A stretch of 64,000 bases of DNA from Nonomuraea jiangxiensis (GTDB lineage: Bacteria; Actinomycetota; Actinomycetes; Streptosporangiales; Streptosporangiaceae): assembly GCF_900099965.1 (NCBI RefSeq), contig NZ_FNDJ01000006.1, positions 62,001 through 126,000 on the forward strand, given 5' to 3'. The translations under genes and the position numbers were made by a program. The notes beneath the pieces were generated by a model, which saw nothing but the letters and a program-made list of their open reading frames with translations, did not search any database and was not told the DNA's origin. Shown here one piece after another: positions 1 through 9,220 of the stretch. Position 1 is the first letter of the stretch; every line of letters begins with the position of its first letter.

Positions 1-912
1 GACGCGCTCGCCAGGATCGCCGACGGGCTGGAGACGTGGTTCCGGCTGGAACAGCGGCACGAGGACCGGCTGCGCGCGGCGGCGGAGCTGGCCAGGGCCG
101 CCGAGGCGCTGCGCGACGAGCAGGCCCAGGCCACGGCCGAGCTGCGCCAGTGCGCCGTCCTGCTCACCACGGGCGACCCGCGCCGGGCCCGCCGGCACTT
201 CAACAGGGCCGCCGAGCTGCGGGTCAAGGTGGAGTCGTGGCCCGCGGAGCTGCACCTGGAGCACGCGGCGATCCTGCTGGCCAGCGGCGACGAGTTCACC
301 GCCGTGGAGTCGGCGCTCGTCCGCTACGGGCAGGCACTGTCCGGCGGCGACGTCGCGGGCCACACGCTGCGGCTGACGAACGTGGCCGCGCTGCTGCTGC
401 GCAAGGGCCAGACGCTCGACCACGAGGGGCGTGGCCCGGAGGCCCACCGCCTGTACGCCGACGCGCGGGCCGTGCTGTTCGAGTCGCTGGACATGGCCAG
501 GGGAACCGGCGACGGGAACGCCCGCGCGCACGCCCACGAGCTGCTCGCGCTCGCGCACCTCTACCTCGGCCTGGCCTTCGACGCCAGGTCCCACCTCGAC
601 CAGGCCGAACGCCTCTACGCCGGCACCGCCGACGAGCTCGGGCGGGCGCGCTGCCTGGTGCAGCGGGCCGGGGTCCTGCTGGAGGATGCCCAGTACGCGC
701 CTGAAGAGGTGATCAGGCTGCTGGAGGAGGCCGGGCCACGGCTGCCGCCGGCGGGGGTGAGCACCGCGCTCGCCCACCTCCACCTGGCGCGGCTGCGGCC
801 CGAACGCATCCAGGAGCACCAGGAGGCCGGGCTGACGGCCCTGTCCCCCTGGGACGGGATCGCGGAGCCACGCCAGGTCAGCGAGCTACGAGCACGCCTG
901 CTGGCCCTGTGA
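1..912 (+). CDS. Helical-repeat (TPR-like) protein, 5' end outside window
   Basis: The reading frame is open from the first base and ends in TGA at 912, so only the C-terminal 303 residues are visible. They are rich in Ala, Leu, Glu and Arg and look almost entirely alpha-helical. Repeated helix pairs resemble tetratricopeptide repeats, for example the stretch around the DARSHLDQAERLYAG segment. In-frame GTG and ATG codons occur inside, but the coding character continues upstream of them, so I treat it as one truncated gene. TPR tails of this kind are common on actinobacterial regulators and NB-ARC-like ATPases. The catalytic or DNA-binding part, if any, lies upstream. Function is not assignable from this part. 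Confidence 0.65.
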   Translation, partial: DALARIADGLETWFRLEQRHEDRLRAAAELARAAEALRDEQAQATAELRQCAVLLTTGDPRRARRHFNRAAELRVKVESWPAELHLEHAAILLASGDEFTAVESALVRYGQALSGGDVAGHTLRLTNVAALLLRKGQTLDHEGRGPEAHRLYADARAVLFESLDMARGTGDGNARAHAHELLALAHLYLGLAFDARSHLDQAERLYAGTADELGRARCLVQRAGVLLEDAQYAPEEVIRLLEEAGPRLPPAGVSTALAHLHLARLRPERIQEHQEAGLTALSPWDGIAEPRQVSELRARLLAL

Positions 913-939
913 CCCGCTGACCTTCTACCGAGCGTGACC

Positions 940-1043
940 TACGCGCGTTACCCGCGCGGACGTGACCCGCGGACGTGACCTGCGGGCGTGACCTGCGGAT
1001 GCGACCCGCGGGCGTGACCTGCGGGCGTGACCTGCGGGCGTCC
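940..1043. repeat. 13-bp tandem repeat array between convergent genes
   Basis: About seven or eight imperfect copies of a 13-bp unit (consensus TGCGGGCGTGACC) run head to tail. The first, degenerate copy starts near 940 and the last, truncated copy ends at 1043, directly at the stop codon of the PHP gene. The array fills almost all of the gap between the gene ending at 912 and the convergent gene ending at 1044. No hairpin with a T-run is visible. Confidence 0.8.
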
Positions 1044-1901
1044 TTATCGGCCGGCCGGTGAGGTGATGGGGGTGGCGCCCGTCGCGGCGGCGGTCAGGCG
1101 TTCGTAGACCTCGGGCGCCGTCGTCTCGCAGCCCAGCCGGTGTCCGGTCAGCTCGCCGTGGTCGTCGCTGGCGCCCGTCACCGCCAGCCCGAGGTCGCCC
1201 GCCAGGGCGCGCAGGTGTTCGCGGGCGGTGGCGTCGTGCTCCGGGTGGTCGGTCTCCAGACCGAAGAGCCCGGCCCTGGCCAGATCGGCGATCCACTCGT
1301 CGGGCAGGGACCTGCCGCCCTGGTCCGCCTTCGGGTGGGCCAGCACCGCCACCCCGCCCGCCGCGCGTACCAGCTGCACGGCGCGTTCGGGGTCGAGGGC
1401 GTAGCGGGGGACGTGGGCGCGGCCGCCCGTGCCGATCCACTCCGGGGTGAACGCGAGCGCCGGATCGCTGATCGCGCCCGCGGCGACCATGGCGCGGGCG
1501 ATGTGCGGCCGGCCGACCGGGGCGCCGGCGGCCAACTCGGTCACCTGCTCCCAGGTGACCGGTACGCCCAGCTCGACCAGCCGCTCGACGGTCCGGCGGC
1601 CGCGCACCTCGCGGGCCTCACGCAGGCGCACGCACTCGGCCGGCAGCTCGGGATCGGCGGGGTCGAAGAGGTAGGCGAGCAGGTGGATGCTGCGGCCGGA
1701 GCGGTGGCAGGACAGCTCCATGCCCGGCACCAACGTCAGCCCGGCGGGCAGCGCGTCGGTCGCGGCCTGGTGGCCCGCCACGGTGTCGTGATCGGTCAGG
1801 GCCAGCACGTCGAGTCCGCGCTCGCGGGCCCGCCGCATCACGTCGGCGGGCGGTTGCGTGCCGTCGGAGGCGGTGCTGTGGCTGTGCAGGTCAATGCGCA
1901 T
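1044..1901 (-). CDS. PHP-domain phosphoesterase (RNase AM / YciV-like)
   Basis: This 285-residue protein has the full PHP signature: N-terminal HSHSTASDG, LTDHD, GMELS, a central VLAHPKAD motif and a C-terminal SDDHG. These supply the metal-binding His, Asp and Glu residues of the polymerase-and-histidinol-phosphatase superfamily. Its length and N-terminus match the YciV/TrpH group, which acts on 3',5'-bisphosphate nucleotides and on RNA 5' ends. The ATG lies 18 bases after the stop of the anti-sigma gene on the same strand, so it may be the last gene of the sigma/anti-sigma operon. The family call is firm; the exact substrate is inferred. Confidence 0.85.
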   Translation of the reverse strand: MRIDLHSHSTASDGTQPPADVMRRARERGLDVLALTDHDTVAGHQAATDALPAGLTLVPGMELSCHRSGRSIHLLAYLFDPADPELPAECVRLREAREVRGRRTVERLVELGVPVTWEQVTELAAGAPVGRPHIARAMVAAGAISDPALAFTPEWIGTGGRAHVPRYALDPERAVQLVRAAGGVAVLAHPKADQGGRSLPDEWIADLARAGLFGLETDHPEHDATAREHLRALAGDLGLAVTGASDDHGELTGHRLGCETTAPEVYERLTAAATGATPITSPAGR

Positions 1902-1919
1902 CGCCTCGATCGTAGGCCG

Positions 1920-2615
1920 TCACACCGCCACGCTGGCCAGGCTTCTGCCGTCGATGGTCTCGATCGTGAAGTGGTTGAGGTCGGACTGGGGCAGGCTGGT
2001 GCCGCCGTGCAGGAGGAGGGGGTCGGGGGAGCCGGGCACGCCGTACCCCTTGGCGGGCACGCCCCAGCTGGCCACGACCTCGGAGCGGCCGTCGTCGCCG
2101 ACCGCCAGGAGACGGCACTTCAGCGGGCCCTTGACGCCCTTGAGCTCCAGCGCCACGTGGGTGCCCCAGCCCTTGTCCTCCACGCCGACGACGCCCGACA
2201 CGCCGGTCTCCGCGTCGCTCAGAGAGTAGGTACGGCCGGTGAGCAGGAGAGCGCGGGCCGGGCTGTGGATGCTGTCGGGGTTGGGCTCGCCCGTCAGCGA
2301 GGTGATGCCGAGGAAGACACCGGCCGCGACCACAAGGCAGGCGGCGGCGGACATGAACGTACGGTGCAGCCGCCGGCGGCGGCGCTCGATGGTGGCCCGG
2401 CGTACCAAGAGCGATTCGACCTGGGGGTCGGGCGGGTTGGGCAGGAGGTCGTCCGGATGCACGGTCTTGATCAGCTCGCCCATGGCCGCGAACGTCCCGA
2501 CCTCGGCGGCGCAGCTCGCGCAGCCGCGCAGGTGATGCTCGAACGCCGTCCGCTCCTCCTCGCTGAGAAGGCCGAGCGCGTATGCGGCGACGTCCTCGTG
2601 ATGCACCTCCGTCAT
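1920..2615 (-). CDS. Membrane-bound ZAS-type anti-sigma factor (RskA/RslA-like)
   Basis: The start is the ATG at 2615, which overlaps the sigma-factor stop as ATGA. The protein has 231 residues. The N-terminal ~80 residues form an anti-sigma domain with the zinc motif H-x3-C-x2-C (HLRGCASC). One transmembrane helix (AAACLVVAAGVFLGI region) follows a basic RRRRRLHR stretch. The C-terminal ~130 residues are an extracytoplasmic beta-rich domain like that of RskA. It should bind and hold the upstream-encoded ECF sigma factor at the membrane. Release by proteolysis or by metal/redox change at the zinc site is typical of the family but is not shown here. Confidence 0.88.
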   Translation of the reverse strand: MTEVHHEDVAAYALGLLSEEERTAFEHHLRGCASCAAEVGTFAAMGELIKTVHPDDLLPNPPDPQVESLLVRRATIERRRRRLHRTFMSAAACLVVAAGVFLGITSLTGEPNPDSIHSPARALLLTGRTYSLSDAETGVSGVVGVEDKGWGTHVALELKGVKGPLKCRLLAVGDDGRSEVVASWGVPAKGYGVPGSPDPLLLHGGTSLPQSDLNHFTIETIDGRSLASVAV

Positions 2616-3136
2616 GGCGGAGTCACCCCCCTCTCCTCCAACGCTATGCGCAAAGCGCGCATCGCGTAGTACACCCGCGACTTCACGGTGCCGACCGGCA
2701 CGCCGATCGTCTCCGCGGCCTCCTGGAGCGTCCGGTCGAGCAGGAACGTCTCCGTGAGCACCTGACGGTGGGCGGGCGACAGCGAGAGCATCGCCTCCGT
2801 CACGACGATCTCGCGCAGCAGGCGCTCGTCCTCGGCGGCCACGGGCTGCGCGCGGTCCGCGACATCCTCCACGACGTCGAGCGGGCGGGTGCCCGCCCGG
2901 CGGCGGTCGTCGATGACGACGCGGCGGGCCACGGTCGCCAGCCACGGCATCAAGGAGCCGGAGTCGGTACGCAGGTCGTGCAGGTTGCGCCAGGCGCGTA
3001 CCAGGGTCTCCTGGACGACGTCCTCGGCCCAGCGCCGATCGCCGCCCGTGAGCCTGACGGCGAAGGCCATCAAGGGGGCGCCGTATTCGCGGTAGAGGGC
3101 TCGAACCATGGCCTCGTCGGTTACGCGGTGATTCAC
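2612..3136 (-). CDS. ECF RNA polymerase sigma factor (SigK/SigL-like)
   Basis: This 174-residue sigma-70 family protein has region 2 (RRWAEDVVQETLVRAWRN, then WLATVARRVVIDDRR) and region 4 (LSPAHRQVLTETFLLDRT, then AAETIGVPVGTVKSRVYYA). It lacks regions 1 and 3, as expected for an ECF sigma factor. The ATGA overlap with the downstream anti-sigma gene implies coupled translation and a fixed stoichiometry. This sigma/ZAS anti-sigma order is typical of SigK- and SigL-type groups. Such operons are usually autoregulated; the 113-bp gap upstream (3137-3249) would hold the promoter, but I cannot name its hexamers with confidence. Confidence 0.92.
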   Translation of the reverse strand: MNHRVTDEAMVRALYREYGAPLMAFAVRLTGGDRRWAEDVVQETLVRAWRNLHDLRTDSGSLMPWLATVARRVVIDDRRRAGTRPLDVVEDVADRAQPVAAEDERLLREIVVTEAMLSLSPAHRQVLTETFLLDRTLQEAAETIGVPVGTVKSRVYYAMRALRIALEERGVTPP

Positions 3137-3249
3137 CCGCGGCTCCTCGCGCTGCGGATATCCAGAAATATCGCGCTGATTGGGGGGTTGTTACTCTAAC
3201 CACCGCTGGGCTCATGGTGAGGTTGTTTGCCATTCTCGGCATGGACCGG

Positions 3250-3405
3250 TCAGCCATTGTGGTAATTCTCGACGTCAACGAGGGTCGCGGGCGCCGACCT
3301 CGACGTGGTCGCCGCGGAATCCTGGTCCGTGAGCGCGAACACCAGGGACGCCGCGATCGTGCCCACGAGAATGCCGGTGAGAATGCCGAGACCGAACGGT
3401 TTCAT
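3250..3405 (-). CDS. 51-residue single-pass membrane peptide coupled to pseudokinase gene
   Basis: This short frame runs from an ATG at 3405 to TGA at 3250. Its start overlaps the stop of the kinase-like gene as ATGA, a strong sign of real translation. The peptide begins MKPFGLGILTGILVGTIAAS, continues through a hydrophobic segment to about residue 25, then has a polar tail rich in Asp, Ser, Ala and Thr ending at residue 51. The topology is N-in with a short outside tail. I do not recognise a family. Coupling suggests it works with, or is controlled by, the membrane-anchored pseudokinase. Confidence 0.7.
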   Translation of the reverse strand: MKPFGLGILTGILVGTIAASLVFALTDQDSAATTSRSAPATLVDVENYHNG

Positions 3406-4775
3406 CGCGTACTCCCCGTGAATTCACCGGCCGCCGGGTTCGGCTCCCCGCCGTTCGTCGGGAATAGGTGCCCGCCCTGAGGGAGGGTGTCGGCCCGGGC
3501 GGAGACCGCGGTCACCGCGCCCGCCGACACCGCGACGATCAACACGCCGACCGCCACACCCACGAAGTAGGAGGGCCTGCGCCACACGGGTGCGGGCTCG
3601 ACCAACGTCTCCTCGTACTCCACCGGCACGGCGGCGACCGGCAGCGGCGCGGAAAAGACCCGCACGTCGTCAGGAGGCGGTACCGCGCGGTGGACCGGCA
3701 CGTCCTCGGCCGGCGGCACCCCCGGGTGGACCGGCACGTCGTCAGGAGGCGGCGTGCGGACGCGTGATTCCTCGGGCGGGGGCGGGGCGGGGACGACCAG
3801 CACGTACTCGGGCGGCGGGGGTCTGTGCCCGGCAGCCGCCGCGTCCTTGCCCGGCAGCGGGTCGAGCGCGTCGAGAGGGTGCTCATGAGGGAACCGCGCG
3901 GGTGTGGCGGTGGCCTCCGCCCGCGCACGTGACCCGCGGGTCACCGGAGCGCTCGGATGCGAACGCGGCTTGCGCGCGCCGGGCACGCTCGGGCGCGACC
4001 GAGCCTTGCGCGTGACCGGGGTGCTCGGATGCGAGAGGGGTGCGAGCGTGACGGGCTCCTCCTGGTTCGGCCAGGGCGCGAGCGCGACGGGCTCCTCCCA
4101 GTCCGGCCGCGACGCCAGCGCGACGGGCTCCTCCCGGTTCCGCGACGGCGCCAGCGTGGCGGGATCGTCCCGGTTCCGCGACGGCGCCGGCGTGGCGGGA
4201 TCGTCCCGGTTCCGCGACGGCGCCGGCGTGGCGTCCCCGGGCGGTACGCGGTCGTCCGGCCCCGCTCTGTCCTCGGCCTCGCGCAGGAGCTCCGGCACCG
4301 TGTCGCGGTGGGCGACCCCGGGGCGGCCGAGCAGCCTGTGCACCAGGTCCACGGCGGTCGGGCGGGCCGAAGGGTACTGGCGGCGGCACCCGGCGATCAT
4401 CGTACGCAGCCCCGGCGGCAACGCGTCGAGGCCGGGCTGCGCGTCGGCGGCGGGCCGCCGCCCGGTCGCCGCGAACACGATCACGTCCGCCCAGTCCCTG
4501 ACGTCCTGCGACGGGAAGTCGCTCGTACGCGGCCCCGGCGCGAAGAACGCCCGCCCGTTGTGCGCGATCATGACGTTCCCCGGATGGAGCCGCAGCCCCG
4601 CGATGCCCGCCATGTGCAGCCGCGCCAGGGTGGCCGCGACGTCCAGCGCGAGGCGGTGCAGCGCCTCGCCGCGGAACGGTCCGCCCGCCCTGACGACGTC
4701 GGCGAGCGACTCGCCGCTTCCGAGGTAATCGCGCGGCCTCAGAGCCAGGCCGGCGTCCCATCCCTGAAATTCCAT
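3402..4775 (-). CDS. Membrane-anchored protein-kinase-like protein (probable pseudokinase)
   Basis: The first ~150 residues resemble the C-lobe of a Ser/Thr kinase, but key residues are missing. The catalytic loop reads GLRLHPGNVMI where HRDLKPxN is expected, so the catalytic Asp is lost. The DFG position reads APG, and no glycine-rich loop or VAIK lysine is visible. A long Pro/Arg-rich linker follows, with repeats of a PSRNRDDPAT-type unit (roughly residues 180-250). Near the C-terminus is one transmembrane helix (FVGVAVGVLIVAVSAGA) and a ~40-residue outside tail. The ATG at 4775 is chosen because GGTGGGGGA lies 6 bases upstream; a GTG at 4787 is possible. It is probably a scaffold rather than an enzyme. 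Confidence 0.75.
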   Translation of the reverse strand: MEFQGWDAGLALRPRDYLGSGESLADVVRAGGPFRGEALHRLALDVAATLARLHMAGIAGLRLHPGNVMIAHNGRAFFAPGPRTSDFPSQDVRDWADVIVFAATGRRPAADAQPGLDALPPGLRTMIAGCRRQYPSARPTAVDLVHRLLGRPGVAHRDTVPELLREAEDRAGPDDRVPPGDATPAPSRNRDDPATPAPSRNRDDPATLAPSRNREEPVALASRPDWEEPVALAPWPNQEEPVTLAPLSHPSTPVTRKARSRPSVPGARKPRSHPSAPVTRGSRARAEATATPARFPHEHPLDALDPLPGKDAAAAGHRPPPPEYVLVVPAPPPPEESRVRTPPPDDVPVHPGVPPAEDVPVHRAVPPPDDVRVFSAPLPVAAVPVEYEETLVEPAPVWRRPSYFVGVAVGVLIVAVSAGAVTAVSARADTLPQGGHLFPTNGGEPNPAAGEFTGSTR

Positions 4776-4989
4776 GGCATCCCCCACCAGGTCGGCGCGT
4801 GCCGTCAGGGGGTACGCCGTTGGCCGCCGGAGGGTTCAACGCCATAGGCGATGGGTTTTCCGGCGACCGGCCAACGCGGACACTTCCGCCTCTGCAATCA
4901 CAAAGTGCACAATGGCAACTGCAAAGTCATCATCTGGTAATAACCGGTACAGAGAATGATCACCGCGATGACCCCGCGGAGGAGGCCTC
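4776..4989. other. Divergent intergenic region, pseudokinase / WXG-like gene
   Basis: This gap of about 200 bases is markedly more AT-rich than its surroundings around 4895-4945. It contains close repeats of CAAAGT/CAATGG-type words with TGCA dyads that could bind a regulator of both transcription directions. No consensus hexamer pair stands out. A strong GGAGGAGG ribosome-binding site sits at 4978-4985 before the TTG start at 4990. Confidence 0.35.
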
Positions 4990-5391
4990 TTGGACATCGA
5001 TCACACCAGCATGGAGAACAGCGGCAGGGCGATCCACGCCGAGGGCGGCGAATTCGACGCAAGCGTCAAGCCGCGCCGCGAGCGGTTGGAAGCCCTCATC
5101 CCCCACTTCGGCAACCCGGCCACCGACGAGGCCGCTCGGCTCTTCCGCAAGGGAGCCGACGGCCACCCCGGATTCGACAGCGCCTACGAGGACCTGACCA
5201 CGGCCCACCACAACCTCCGCAAGGCCTACGAGGACATCGGCAACGCCGTCGTCGGGATGAGCAGGAACGTGCAGGCGGCCAACTGGGCCAGCATGGTCGA
5301 CAAGAACGCGTTCATCAAGGATCTGGTCGACTTCGCCCGGCGGAAGGACGACGAGGTCAGCGTGCCCACGACTCCGGTGGAGCGGGCCTGA
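4990..5391 (+). CDS. WXG100-like small helical protein
   Basis: The TTG start at 4990 is supported by GGAGGAGG ending 4 bases upstream. The 133-residue product is mostly helical and carries the words LRKAYEDIGNAVVGMSRNVQ and NWASMVDKNAF. Its size and helical hairpin layout resemble ESX/type VII secretion partners, but no clean WXG turn is present. It ends 16 bases before the next gene, which has a helical WXG-like N-terminus. The pair resembles the small partner and larger substrate arrangement of type VII loci, without secretion ATPase genes in the window. The role is inferred. Confidence 0.6.
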   Translation: MDIDHTSMENSGRAIHAEGGEFDASVKPRRERLEALIPHFGNPATDEAARLFRKGADGHPGFDSAYEDLTTAHHNLRKAYEDIGNAVVGMSRNVQAANWASMVDKNAFIKDLVDFARRKDDEVSVPTTPVERA

Positions 5392-5407
5392 CGAAGGAGG
5401 TGGACGC

Positions 5408-6361
5408 ATGCCCATCGGGCTCGCGACCAAGGTCGCTCTGGGCGGGATGGCCGGTGCCGGCGTGGCCGGGCTGCTGGCGCCCGAGTTCCTGTTCGGCATC
5501 TCCTATCTCGAAGGAGATCCGGACAAGCTCCGCGAGGCGGCCGACGTCCTGGACGGCATCGCCGACGAGATCGACCGGCACTTCCGGCAGGCGAACGCCG
5601 CCGCCGAGACCGTCTGGGAGAAGAGCCAGGACGAGGCGGTCGACGAATTCAAGCGCTTCTGGACCGAGCAGTACGGCCCGGCGGTTCTCGCGGTCTCCCT
5701 CAAGCACCGGAACGCGGCCAATGCCTGCCGGGCCTACGCCGACGTCATCGAGAAGGTCAACCACGCGCTGAGGGTGCTGTGCGCGATCTTGACGGTGGAC
5801 ATGATGTTCACCATCGGATACCAGGTGGTGACCTGGAAGATCCTGCAAGCGATCATGAAACGGCAGGCGATCCTCCTCCGTTACACCGCGAACCGCTTCG
5901 TCATCCTGCTGTTACCCACCTTCGCCTACTACGTCGCCGACAGCGCGGCGTACGCCACGGGCGAGGTGGTGCTGCCCCTGGGGCTCAACACCTTGGGCGG
6001 GATCAAGACGGACCTGTCCGGCAACGACGTCAGGTCGGCCGACTACAACCTCACCCAGTTCCGCGAGCACTTCGTGGCGAACATGGCCTTCGACGGCGTC
6101 GCGGACGGCACGGCGGCGCTGATGGCGAAGGTGCCGGGGCTGCGGACCATCGGTACCAACATCCCCCTGCCGAACGGGATGAAGCTGAACAACGGCAGCT
6201 TCGTGCCCCGGATGGTCGCCTCGACCACGTACTCGATGACCATGGACGCGCAGCACGGGGACAATCCCCTGCCCGGCTCGGAGCACGGGCTGACCGAGCA
6301 GGAGATGTACCAGAAGTTCCTCATCCACGGGACGCGCAGTTTGATCCCGCGCGTCAAGTGA
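5408..6361 (+). CDS. WXG100-like domain protein with membrane segments
   Basis: This 317-residue protein starts at ATG 5408, 8 bases after a GAAGGAGG ribosome-binding site. An N-terminal hydrophobic stretch (GGMAGAGVAGLLAPEFLFG) precedes a helical WXG/LXG-like region at about 35-125, where DKLREAADVLDGIADEID and AYADVIEKVNHA are typical. Hydrophobic helices follow at about 125-185 (LCAILTVDMMFTIGYQ, VILLLPTFAYYVA). The C-terminal ~110 residues are polar, and I recognise no toxin fold. This looks like the scaffold part of a type VII-exported polymorphic protein with no identifiable effector tip. Confidence 0.6.
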   Translation: MPIGLATKVALGGMAGAGVAGLLAPEFLFGISYLEGDPDKLREAADVLDGIADEIDRHFRQANAAAETVWEKSQDEAVDEFKRFWTEQYGPAVLAVSLKHRNAANACRAYADVIEKVNHALRVLCAILTVDMMFTIGYQVVTWKILQAIMKRQAILLRYTANRFVILLLPTFAYYVADSAAYATGEVVLPLGLNTLGGIKTDLSGNDVRSADYNLTQFREHFVANMAFDGVADGTAALMAKVPGLRTIGTNIPLPNGMKLNNGSFVPRMVASTTYSMTMDAQHGDNPLPGSEHGLTEQEMYQKFLIHGTRSLIPRVK

Positions 6362-6376
6362 ACCGGCGAGGACCCG

Positions 6377-6718
6377 CTACCGGCGGCGGGACTCGCCCCG
6401 CTCGTCGCCCTCCAGGTAGGGGCGCGTCACCTCCATGAGCTGACGCGCCGCGTCCTCCGTCGCGCGCCGCGACAGGTCCATGATCGTGTCGGCCAGCTCC
6501 TCCGAGCCCAGCCTCATCGCCCTGGGATCGATGCGCAGAGCGGTCAGCTGCCCCGACGACGAAACCCGCACCTTGACCTTGCCGTCGGGGCTCTCCGCCT
6601 GCCCGACCACCTCACCGACCCTGTCGATGGTCTCGGAGAACTCCCTGGAGTTCGCCCGGAACTCCGCCATGATCCGGTCGAGTTCGAGATCGCCGGTGTG
6701 AAGATCGCGTTCCGCCAT
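6377..6718 (-). CDS. YbaB/EbfC-family DNA-binding protein
   Basis: The 113-residue product matches the YbaB/EbfC family in size and in its core KVKVRVSSSGQLTALRIDP, the beta-hairpin of that fold, with flanking helices at both ends. Family members dimerise like tweezers and bind DNA without strong sequence specificity. In actinomycetes, paralogues of this kind often sit beside WXG100-like genes, as here, where it converges on the WXG-like gene with a 15-base gap. The family is recognised with good confidence; a nucleoid or export-linked role is inference. Confidence 0.75.
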   Translation of the reverse strand: MAERDLHTGDLELDRIMAEFRANSREFSETIDRVGEVVGQAESPDGKVKVRVSSSGQLTALRIDPRAMRLGSEELADTIMDLSRRATEDAARQLMEVTRPYLEGDERGESRRR

Positions 6719-6839
6719 AAGGCATTATGCACCCGAAGTTCAGACCAGTTGAGCGGCCGGGTGATCCATCGGCTTGACCTTGACGCGACGTCAACGTGTC
6801 CCATGGGGAGTGTCGAAGCGAGAAGAGAGAGGACACCCG

Positions 6840-7448
6840 ATGGGCAAAGCCGCACTGCGGATCCTGGGCTTCGAGGTGAAGGGGTTGGCGGCCGTCGGGT
6901 TATGGCTCGCGCGCCGCCGCCACGGCGTGCCCCCGGGCGCGACCGCCGTGACGTACGCGAAGGAGCAGTACTTCACGATGTCGCTGATGATGTTCGCGAT
7001 GGTGGTCGAGGCGGTGGTCGTGGACCTGCTGCTGGTCGCCATGAGCGCGCCCGCGGGAGTGCGGTACGCGGTGCTGGTCCTCGACGTCTACGGGCTGCTG
7101 TTCGGGCTCGCGCTGGTCGCGGCCTGCGTCACCCGGCCGCACGTGGTCACGGCCGACGAGGTGCGCATCAGGTACGGGGCCTACCTCGACGTGCGCGTGC
7201 CCCGCCACCTGATCGCCTCGGTGCACACCAGCCGGAGCTACCACGAGCGTGCCATGATCGCGGTCGCGGACGGCCGGCTGACCGTGGCCGTCGCCTCCAC
7301 GGCCAACGTGACGATCCGGCTGACCGAGCCGATCACCTTCGAGCGCCCGCTCGGCGCCGTCGCCGAGGCCCATACGATCCGCTTCTTCGCCGACCGGCCC
7401 GAGATCCTCGTGACCGCGCTGCGCGCCGAGGACGCCGTACGTCCGTGA
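6840..7448 (+). CDS. Integral membrane protein with C-terminal PH-like domain
   Basis: The start chosen is ATG 6840, preceded by AGAGAGAGGA; an in-frame upstream start at 6774 lacks such a site. The 202-residue protein has two hydrophobic hairpin helices at about 45-75 and 78-100 (MSLMMFAMVVEAVVVDLLL and VYGLLFGLALVAACV). A beta-strand-rich cytoplasmic domain follows (VTADEVRIRYGAYLDVRVP, TVAVASTANVTIRL). This layout is found in several actinobacterial hypothetical membrane proteins with a bacterial PH-like fold. No catalytic motif is visible and I assign no function. Confidence 0.65.
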   Translation: MGKAALRILGFEVKGLAAVGLWLARRRHGVPPGATAVTYAKEQYFTMSLMMFAMVVEAVVVDLLLVAMSAPAGVRYAVLVLDVYGLLFGLALVAACVTRPHVVTADEVRIRYGAYLDVRVPRHLIASVHTSRSYHERAMIAVADGRLTVAVASTANVTIRLTEPITFERPLGAVAEAHTIRFFADRPEILVTALRAEDAVRP

Positions 7449-7493
7449 GCCCCGTGGGTTCCTTCCATGCGCGTCGAGGTTGGTCTCTAGGCG

Positions 7494-7511
7494 AACCCCA
7501 TTTCGGGGGTT
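7494..7511. terminator. Short hairpin, possible terminator
   Basis: AACCCC and GGGGTT form a 6-bp stem around a 6-base loop, 46 bases after the membrane-protein stop and about 60 bases before the aminopeptidase start. There is no T-run, so termination is tentative. Confidence 0.3.
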
Positions 7512-7513
7512 AA

Positions 7514-9094
<1,581 letters not shown>

Positions 9095-9107
9095 CGCCCG
9101 CGGCCGA

Positions 9108-9204
9108 CCCGGCTCACGGGCAGCGCACCCCCGGCCGGCCCGGCCCACGGACAGCGCGCCCCCGGCCGGTCCGGCCCACGGACAGCGCATCATCCGTGGG
9201 CCGG
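9108..9204. repeat. About 2.5 copies of a ~31-bp repeat ending in a 12-bp-stem hairpin
   Basis: The gap between the two convergent aminopeptidase genes holds successive near-copies of a unit beginning CGGCCCACGGACAGCGC and ending in CCCCCGGCCGG. The last copy is capped by a perfect stem, CCGGCCCACGGA (9171-9182) with TCCGTGGGCCGG (9193-9204), around a 10-base loop. It probably serves as a shared bidirectional terminator. Confidence 0.7.
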
Positions 9205-9220
9205 GCCGGATCCGGTGGTG

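Noticed and set aside
940..1043. CRISPR-like array
   Set aside because: The units are contiguous 13-mers without spacers, and no cas genes are present.
1140..2669. Long plus-strand open frame over the PHP and anti-sigma genes
   Set aside because: It is the antisense of two well-supported genes, with His/Gly/Gln/Val-rich composition typical of a shadow frame at high GC.
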